A stretch of 10,819 nt of DNA from an uncultured Chromatiaceae bacterium (lineage in GTDB: Bacteria > Pseudomonadota > Gammaproteobacteria > Enterobacterales > Alteromonadaceae), in NCBI GenBank assembly GCA_946481195.1, contig CAMLNG010000083.1:1-10819 (forward strand), written 5' to 3'. The notes under the pieces are model-generated. The model saw only the letters and a program-made list of their open reading frames with translations, was not told where the DNA came from and ran no database searches. Below are positions 5,559 through 10,819 of this stretch, piece by piece. Within the stretch, counting starts at the first letter, position 1, and each line of letters opens with the position of its first letter. Position numbers and translations under genes: made by a program.

Positions 5559-7634
5559 ATGATCGTTAGTTCTTTATCTGAAATGACGGAAACCACGTTG
5601 TCCCGACTCATTCTTGCCTGTTACACCCTGCTGATTTATCTGCTGCGGCCGCTGCTGTTGTTGCTGTTTGTCTGGCGCAGCCGCGCCGATGCTGAATATC
5701 GCCAGCGTTTTGCCGAGCGTTTTGCGTTGCAAACCATAGCGCCGGCCCAGCAAGGGGGATTGGTGGTGCATGCGGTGTCGATGGGGGAGGTGGTTGCAGC
5801 GATCCCGCTGATTGAGGCGTTATTACGGGATTATCCGGCACTGCCAATGACGATCACCTGCACAACACCTACCGGCTCAGCGCGGATCCGCCAGCATTTT
5901 GCCGCGCAGATAGCGACAGGCCGGGTTTATCATTGTTATCTGCCTGTTGACACGCCAGGCGCCAACCGGCGATTCCTGCAAAAACTGGCGCCACAGCTTG
6001 TGTTGTTGTTGGAAACCGAGCTCTGGCCAAATCTGCTGCACGCAGCAAAAGCGCATCAGGTGCCGGTGTTATTAGTCAATGCGCGTTTGTCACGGCGTTC
6101 GGCGCGCGGTTACCGGCGTTTTGCCTGGTTGGTTAAACCGATGCTGCAGCAGCTCACTGCTGTTCTGGCACAGGATATCGCCACGGCCAGACGTTTTAAT
6201 GCACTGGCTGGCCGGCATTGTGATAGTTCGCTGGCCGTGCGGGTCGGCAATCTGAAATACGATATGCGGATCGCGCCGGATTTAGCCGAGCGTGCTGCTG
6301 CGCTTCGCACTGACTGGGGCGCACGACCGGTGTTGGTCGCTGGCAGTACGCATGCCGGTGAAGATGAAATTATTCTGCAAGCTTTTGCGCACATCCGGCA
6401 GCAACAACCGGACTTGTTATTGATTCTGGTCCCGCGTCACCCGGACCGCTTTGACAGTGTGGCGCGATTGATTGAATCCTGTGGCTTGAACTATGTGCGG
6501 CGCAGCCGGGATGCCGCGGTCAGTGCTGAGACTGCAGTCTTGCTTGGTGACAGCATGGGTGAGCTGATGCTGTGGTATCAGGCAGCTGATTTGGTATTTA
6601 TTGGCGGTTCATTAATTCCACGCGGCGGCCATAATCCGCTCGAAGCCATGTGTCTGGCAAAGCCGCTGTTATCAGGCCCGCAGGTGTTTAATTTTGCTCA
6701 GGCTTATCAATTGCTGGAGCAACATGCTGCAGTGCGTTGGGTGTCAGACGCCACAACGCTGGCAGAGCAGGTGGTGTCACTGTTAAACGACCCGGCAGAG
6801 CGTCAGCGTTTGGCCGCAGCCGGTTTACAGCTTTATCAGCAACAAGGTGGTGGCACTGCACGCACTTTGGCCCGGATCGGTCAGCAGGCGCTGGCAAAGC
6901 CGGTGGCGTTGCCCGGTGAACTGCGCTGGTGTGCGCCGGCATTGGCGGCTGAGCTGCAAGATGCGCCTCTGTTTGATCCGGTCTGGTGGCAGGCACAGCA
7001 GGCGGTGACGGGGCATTCAATCGGACGCAACACCGTATATTTTGTGCGTGGAAGCGGAGCTGAGACCGACTGGGTGCTTCGGCATTATTACCGTGGCGGC
7101 CTGATTGGCAAATTGAATAAAGACTGGTTTGCGCCAGTGCCGGTGGCCCGCAGCCGGGCACTGGCCGAATTTGGTTTATTGTTGTGGATGCGTCAGGCCG
7201 GCTTGCCGGTGCCGGCACCGGTGGCGGCGCGTTATCAGCGGCGCGGTTTTGGTTATAGTGCCGATATTTTGTTGGAACGCATCCCGCAGAGTCAGGATTT
7301 GTTTCATGTCCTGCAGCAGCAGGCGCTGACAAAAACTCAGTGGCAGCAGCTCGGGGCTGTGGTGGCAAGGTTGCATCAGGCTGGTGTGTATCACTCCGAT
7401 TTAAATTGTCACAACATTCTGCTGGATGCTGCCGGTAAGTTTTGGCTGATTGATTTTGATAAATGTGCCAGAAGGTCGGGCACGGACTGGTGGCCAGAGC
7501 CGGTGGCGCGCTTGCAGCGCAGTTTGCAAAAAGAGCTGGGGCTGCAGGCTGCTTTTTATTTCACGACTGACAACTGGCAGGCGCTGAGTACAGGTTATCA
7601 GCAACAGCTGAAGACCACAGCGGCTGTTCACTGA
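5559..7634 (+). CDS. waaA: WaaA-KdkA fusion: Kdo transferase joined to Kdo kinase
   Basis: One uninterrupted frame encodes two complete LPS inner-core enzymes. Residues about 1-440 (numbered from the ATG at 5559) are WaaA/KdtA, which moves Kdo from CMP-Kdo to lipid IVA. They include a hydrophobic anchor (16-38), HAVSMGE (71-77, with the likely catalytic Glu77), PTGSARI (104-110), LLETELWPN (150-158) and the donor-site block GGSLIPRGGHNPLEA (349-363). Residues about 455-691 match Kdo kinase KdkA as known in Haemophilus, which phosphorylates Kdo. They include LRHYYRGGLIGKLNKDW (507-523), AEFGLLLWMRQAGLPVP (536-552), the kinase-like catalytic loop HSDLNCHN (612-619, Asp614 and Asn619) and IDFDKC (631-636, metal-binding Asp). 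Each half has about its usual stand-alone length. The start is uncertain: ATG 5559 has GGGGA 9-10 bases upstream; GTG 5529 and ATG 5583 are in-frame alternatives. The protein should sit on the cytoplasmic face of the inner membrane. The gene is alone between two oppositely oriented genes. Confidence 0.93.
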   Translation: MIVSSLSEMTETTLSRLILACYTLLIYLLRPLLLLLFVWRSRADAEYRQRFAERFALQTIAPAQQGGLVVHAVSMGEVVAAIPLIEALLRDYPALPMTITCTTPTGSARIRQHFAAQIATGRVYHCYLPVDTPGANRRFLQKLAPQLVLLLETELWPNLLHAAKAHQVPVLLVNARLSRRSARGYRRFAWLVKPMLQQLTAVLAQDIATARRFNALAGRHCDSSLAVRVGNLKYDMRIAPDLAERAAALRTDWGARPVLVAGSTHAGEDEIILQAFAHIRQQQPDLLLILVPRHPDRFDSVARLIESCGLNYVRRSRDAAVSAETAVLLGDSMGELMLWYQAADLVFIGGSLIPRGGHNPLEAMCLAKPLLSGPQVFNFAQAYQLLEQHAAVRWVSDATTLAEQVVSLLNDPAERQRLAAAGLQLYQQQGGGTARTLARIGQQALAKPVALPGELRWCAPALAAELQDAPLFDPVWWQAQQAVTGHSIGRNTVYFVRGSGAETDWVLRHYYRGGLIGKLNKDWFAPVPVARSRALAEFGLLLWMRQAGLPVPAPVAARYQRRGFGYSADILLERIPQSQDLFHVLQQQALTKTQWQQLGAVVARLHQAGVYHSDLNCHNILLDAAGKFWLIDFDKCARRSGTDWWPEPVARLQRSLQKELGLQAAFYFTTDNWQALSTGYQQQLKTTAAVH

Positions 7635-7657
7635 CTGCAGCATGGGGCAGAGCTAAT

Positions 7658-7682
7658 AAAAAAGCCGCATAAGCGGCTTTTT
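7658..7682. terminator. Bidirectional rho-independent terminator
   Basis: GCCGC (7664-7668) pairs with GCGGC (7673-7677) around the loop ATAA, flanked by A5-6 on the left and T5 on the right. It therefore gives a T-run on both strands. It lies 23 bases after the WaaA-KdkA stop and 18 bases after the protease stop, serving both convergent genes. Confidence 0.88.
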
Positions 7683-7700
7683 CAGTTCTCTATCAGACTG

Positions 7701-9470
7701 TTATTGCTGGCTGGTGCTGAGCGTTAAGCCTGTCACTGCGGCATAACCATACAAACCGATATGGTAAGTGCCGGCAGTTGGATTGGTGAAACTGCAGCTT
7801 TCAGTACTACCGGTTTTGTATGGCCGGCAGGTGTAGCTGCTCAGCGTCGGCTGTGAGCCGAGGCGCACGTACAGGTCAACGTCACCTGTGCCACCGGCAG
7901 TGCTGATGGTCAGGTTGGTGCGACCGGCAGGCACTGTCAGGGTGTAATATTTCCAGGTGCTTTTCGCTACTGAGATATTAGGTGTCGTGGTGGTGACCGG
8001 CGTGGTACCGCCACCAGTGCCGCCGGCGGCTTTAGTCACCGCAGCAGCGGCATCAACAATACCTGTCCCGCAGCTGGTGCAGGTGGCCGGGAAGGCGCGG
8101 GTAGTGGTTTTCAGGATAGATTCCACTTCATCCGGCGTGGCCGTTGGTTTTTTCTGCAGCACTAATGCCGCAACGCCAGCCACATGCGGAGCAGCCATAG
8201 AGGTGCCTTGCATGTAGGAATACACGTCTGAGCCCGGAGTGGTGGTGCCGCTGTTGTGCGTAGACAACACGCCGTTGGAGTCATTGGCTGAGTTCTGTGC
8301 ACCGCCTGGTGCGGCAACGTCAACTGAAGTGCCGTAGTTGGAATAATAAGCGCGGCCACCATTGCGGTTGGTGGATGCGACGTTCACGACGCCGGCACAG
8401 TTACCCGGGTTGTAGTTGTTGGCGTTGTCGTTGTCATTACCCGCCGCAATGACGACCACAGTGCCGCGTGAACGCGCTGAGTTGATCGCTGCCTGTGTGG
8501 TTGAGTCACAGGCACCTGAACCGCCTAAACTCATGTTAATGACCTTCGCCGGGTTGGCGTTGGCCGACACGCCGGAAACAGTGCCGCCTGAGGCCCAGAT
8601 AATACCGTCAGCGATATCTGACGTATAACCACCACATTTCCCCAGTACCCGTACCGGCACGACTTTGGCTTTATAAGCAACGCCGGCAACGCCGCTGTTG
8701 TTATTGGTGACTGCGGCTACAGTACCGGCGACATGAGTACCATGCCAGCTGGAATCCTGCGCTTGCGTTGGCTGACCGCCACCACAGGCACCAACCGCCA
8801 CCCAGTCGCCCGGATCTTTGGCATCACTGTCACGACCATTGCCGTCATTACCGATGAACGAATCGGAAATCATGTCATAGCCTGGCAGAATATTGGCATT
8901 CAGGTCGGCATGCGGGCGGTAACCGGTATCCAGTACTGCCACAACGACGCCGGTACCATCGGCCTGATCCCAGGCGGCCGGCGCGCGCAGACCACCGGTG
9001 TTTTCATAGTAATGCCATTGGTTGTTGTATTGGGTGTCGTTTGGTGTTGCCATGATTTGCAACAACCGGTCTTCCTCAACTTCGCCGACATTCGGATCGT
9101 TTTTCAACGCCTTGATCATGTCAGCTTTTTCTTTGTCATTGAGGCGACGCTCGGCGCGCACAATGTGGCGGCCATTGACGGCGCTGGCTCGGACATAATC
9201 CAGTTCAGAACCGGCCAGTACCGACAGCGTTTCTTCGACATGTTGTTGTACGTTGATTTGTTCATCAACGAAACTTTGTGTGGTGGCATCGGCATCAGAC
9301 AGCACGTCGCCGGTGGCATTGCCGCCTTGTTTGTAGGTCAGAATAAACTGGGTGTTGGCTTCGGTGGCTTCTTTGTTTGCCGCCAGGCTGACTTCCTGCG
9401 CGGTGACTGGGGCCAGCATCAATGCTGTGAGGGTTCCAAGGGCGATTTTATGTAATTTGAATGGTTGCAT
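7701..9470 (-). CDS. Secreted subtilisin-like serine protease (S8) with I9 propeptide and PPC domain
   Basis: A 589-residue extracellular endopeptidase precursor. The signal peptide covers about 1-24 (APVTA). An inhibitor-I9-type propeptide follows (about 40-138), and maturation is likely near 140, before ATPNDTQYNNQW. The catalytic domain (about 145-480) has the full triad: Asp181 in VAVLDTGYRPHADL, His243 in WHGTHVAGT and Ser424 in GTSMAAPHVAG, with oxyanion-hole Asn345 in AAGND. Several cysteines (229, 279, 321, 358, 464, 467) suggest disulfides, as expected outside the cytoplasm. A Gly/Thr-rich linker (483-497) leads to a C-terminal PPC domain (about 500-588) with DVDLYVRLGSQPT and GTYHIGLYGY, which in related marine and soil bacteria is often trimmed after secretion. 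A GAG lies about 8 bases before the ATG. The gene stands alone, with no dedicated secretion genes nearby. Nutritional proteolysis is the likely role; the substrate range is not readable. Confidence 0.95.
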   Translation of the reverse strand: MQPFKLHKIALGTLTALMLAPVTAQEVSLAANKEATEANTQFILTYKQGGNATGDVLSDADATTQSFVDEQINVQQHVEETLSVLAGSELDYVRASAVNGRHIVRAERRLNDKEKADMIKALKNDPNVGEVEEDRLLQIMATPNDTQYNNQWHYYENTGGLRAPAAWDQADGTGVVVAVLDTGYRPHADLNANILPGYDMISDSFIGNDGNGRDSDAKDPGDWVAVGACGGGQPTQAQDSSWHGTHVAGTVAAVTNNNSGVAGVAYKAKVVPVRVLGKCGGYTSDIADGIIWASGGTVSGVSANANPAKVINMSLGGSGACDSTTQAAINSARSRGTVVVIAAGNDNDNANNYNPGNCAGVVNVASTNRNGGRAYYSNYGTSVDVAAPGGAQNSANDSNGVLSTHNSGTTTPGSDVYSYMQGTSMAAPHVAGVAALVLQKKPTATPDEVESILKTTTRAFPATCTSCGTGIVDAAAAVTKAAGGTGGGTTPVTTTTPNISVAKSTWKYYTLTVPAGRTNLTISTAGGTGDVDLYVRLGSQPTLSSYTCRPYKTGSTESCSFTNPTAGTYHIGLYGYAAVTGLTLSTSQQ

Positions 9471-9929
9471 TGTAAGTTCTCAATAACGTCTTGTTGTAAT
9501 TGCCTGGACAGTGCCCGCTATTGTTTTTGCTGCTGCAAAGACGCAGCGCTGTAGTGCGGGAAGCGCAATATTTCATCAATGCATTCGTGCTGTAAAGATA
9601 ACTAAATTAACATTTGGTTATATAAATGGGACTGTTGGTAGAAATGATTGCACTAAAATGGTGCGTGTGGTGACGAAAGATCGGGCTGTAACTGGCGTTA
9701 TTTCTACAAATTATTACAAATAGTTACAGCTGTGAATTTATTACTGTTCGAAATAAGTTAGATTTAAAAGGTATAAAAAATACGGTTTTTTTTGCATTTT
9801 TTGTCATCTTAGGCTGTTAAAGCGGCGCTGACGTTTGCCTTTCTACCAGATCCGCCGGACAATAGCCGGTTTTCGGCCTGTCGTCGCCAAGATGCTGCCG
9901 AACCCGAAGTTCAGAGGTGAAAACTCCAG
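9471..9929. other. Divergent intergenic region, AT-rich, no credible gene
   Basis: These 459 bases separate the protease (minus strand) from the flavoprotein gene (plus strand), so they must hold both promoters. The middle (about 9590-9810) is clearly AT-rich compared with the flanking genes and has T-tracts at 9786-9793 and 9798-9803. The stretch from 9810 to 9929 returns to genic base composition but no frame there looks like protein. A 70-codon frame at 9511-9723 has no ribosome site or recognisable motif and I do not call it. I found no strong sigma-70 promoter for either gene. The phased repeats at 9685-9730 are listed separately. Confidence 0.6.
9685..9730. repeat. Phased direct repeats inside an inverted repeat; regulator site candidate
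   Basis: Read on the minus strand, TGTAA, TGTAA and TGTAG occur with exactly 10 bases between starts (plus-strand units at 9704, 9714 and 9724). The region is also bounded by a perfect 9-base inverted repeat, GCTGTAACT (9685-9693) and AGTTACAGC (9722-9730). Direct repeats one helical turn apart are typical of OmpR/PhoB-type response regulators. The site is about 215-260 bases upstream of the protease start, far for a classical activator site but possible. The regulator is unknown. Confidence 0.4.
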
Positions 9930-10819
9930 ATGCAGCAGTGGGATGTCATTGTGATTGGCGCAGGCGCCGCCGGTTTGTTTTGTGCCATTGAAGCCGGTAA
10001 ACGCGGCCGTCGGGTGCTGGTGCTGGATAACGGCAAAAAAATCGGCCGGAAAATTCTGATGTCCGGTGGCGGACGTTGTAACTTTACCAACATCTATGCC
10101 AGCCACCAGAATTACCTATCGCAAAACCCGCATTTCTGTAAATCGGCGCTTAGCCGCTATACGCAATGGGATTTCATCAGTCTGGTGCAGCAATACCAAA
10201 TCCCCTATCACGAAAAGACCTTAGGTCAGTTGTTCTGCGATGACAGCGCCAAGGATATTGTTGAGCTACTCAGCAGCGAATGCCGCAAAGCCGGCGTGCA
10301 GATTGCGCTGCAGCAACAAATCAGCGCTGTGTCTTTTGTTGATGGCCAGTATCAGGTGGTCACGCCGGAACTGACGCGGACTTGCCAGAGCCTGGTGGTC
10401 GCCTGCGGCGGCTTAAGTTTACCGAATCTTGGCGCCACAGCCTTTGGTTATCAGCTGGCGGAGCAGTTTGGCCTGAACGTTTTACCGGTGCGCGCTGCGC
10501 TGGTACCCCTGACCTGGCAGCCGGCAGATAAAGCAGTGTTTGAAGAAATCAGCGGTGTGGCGCTGCCGGTTACCGCCGAAGCAAATGACGTGGTGTTCCC
10601 GGAAGATATGTTGTTCACCCACCGCGGTCTCAGTGGCCCGGCTATTTTGCAAATTTCCTCATTCTGGCAGCCAGGCGATGATTTATTGATCAATTTACTA
10701 CCGCAGCTGGATGTCAGCGAATTTTTGCGCGAACAACAGCAAAAACACCCGGAGCAGGAACTGAAAACCGCTCTTGGCAAAGTATTACCAAAACGTCTGG
10801 TTGAAAAACTGATAGAAAT
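9930..10819 (+). CDS. HI0933/YhiN-family NAD(P)/FAD-dependent oxidoreductase, partial (C-terminus beyond right edge)
   Basis: A frame of 296 codons starts at the ATG at 9930 and runs off the right edge with no stop; the family is usually about 390-410 residues, so roughly the last quarter is missing. The N-terminus is a FAD-binding Rossmann fold: VIVIGAGAAGLFCAIEAG (6-23, GxGxxG) followed by acidic Asp33 at the end of the second strand. Next comes the family hallmark KKIGRKILMSGGGRCNFTN (36-54). Further in are VVACGGLSLPNLGATAFGYQLA (second dinucleotide-binding-like segment) and HRGLSGPAILQIS, both typical of HI0933-like flavoproteins. The physiological substrate of YhiN-type proteins is not settled, so I give only the family. 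A weak GAGG lies about 12 bases before the ATG. The gene is divergent from the protease across a 459-base gap and shows no functional link to it. Confidence 0.9.
   Translation, partial: MQQWDVIVIGAGAAGLFCAIEAGKRGRRVLVLDNGKKIGRKILMSGGGRCNFTNIYASHQNYLSQNPHFCKSALSRYTQWDFISLVQQYQIPYHEKTLGQLFCDDSAKDIVELLSSECRKAGVQIALQQQISAVSFVDGQYQVVTPELTRTCQSLVVACGGLSLPNLGATAFGYQLAEQFGLNVLPVRAALVPLTWQPADKAVFEEISGVALPVTAEANDVVFPEDMLFTHRGLSGPAILQISSFWQPGDDLLINLLPQLDVSEFLREQQQKHPEQELKTALGKVLPKRLVEKLIE

Noticed and set aside
6890..6930. Possible sequencing error joining waaA and kdkA
   Set aside because: The linker frame is open and the codon usage is continuous, with no stop or good start nearby, so a true fusion is more likely. 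Raw reads could still settle it.
6688..7368. 226-codon minus-strand frame opposite waaA-kdkA
   Set aside because: Low-complexity Pro/Ala/Arg-rich translation, antisense to a gene with clear motifs in the other frame.
8733..9455. 240-codon plus-strand frame opposite the protease gene
   Set aside because: It is fully antisense to the well-supported S8 protease, and its translation looks like a by-product of that gene's codon usage.
9511..9723. 70-codon plus-strand frame in the intergenic region
   Set aside because: No ribosome binding site, no recognisable motif, and it lies in AT-rich DNA across the phased repeats; most likely chance.
1..10819. CRISPR array, insertion sequence, tRNA, riboswitch or defence system
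   Set aside because: I saw no regular spaced repeats, transposase, terminal repeats, tRNA-like fold or defence-type domains in any frame.

Overview
The window looks like chromosomal DNA of a Gram-negative gammaproteobacterium. The evidence is a lipid A/Kdo pathway enzyme, a TonB-dependent outer-membrane receptor, a periplasmic methionine sulfoxide reductase and a secreted subtilase with a PPC domain. That mix and the protein sequences resemble the Rheinheimera/Alishewanella/Alteromonadales neighbourhood; this placement is inference, since no database was searched. I see no mobile element, CRISPR array, tRNA, rRNA or phage gene, and no sign of a dedicated defence or biosynthetic cluster.

Layout. 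Four genes read leftwards on the minus strand from about 5410 down to the left edge: a TonB-dependent siderophore receptor (closed by a hairpin terminator at 3236-3258), a three-domain MsrA/thioredoxin-like/MsrB protein, a small periplasmic solute-binding protein, and a MurG-like glycosyltransferase cut off by the left edge. The last three are spaced by only 63-66 bases with no visible terminator between them, so they may be partly co-transcribed. A divergent intergenic region (5411-5558) carries a palindrome over the receptor promoter. From it a long rightward gene fuses a complete Kdo transferase (WaaA) to a complete Kdo kinase (KdkA). A bidirectional hairpin terminator (7658-7682) separates it from a convergent secreted S8 protease (7701-9470, minus strand). 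A 459-base AT-rich intergenic region with phased repeats follows, and a HI0933/YhiN-family flavoprotein runs off the right edge.

How they relate. The genes are mostly independent envelope and housekeeping functions: inner-core LPS assembly (WaaA-KdkA, possibly the glycosyltransferase), iron uptake, periplasmic oxidative repair, solute sensing or uptake, and extracellular proteolysis. The most notable item is the WaaA-KdkA fusion, which puts two consecutive steps of LPS inner-core synthesis on one polypeptide. Second is the MsrA-Trx-MsrB order of the periplasmic reductase, whose MsrB part has lost part of the usual zinc site. Third is a set of 10-base-phased repeats upstream of the protease.
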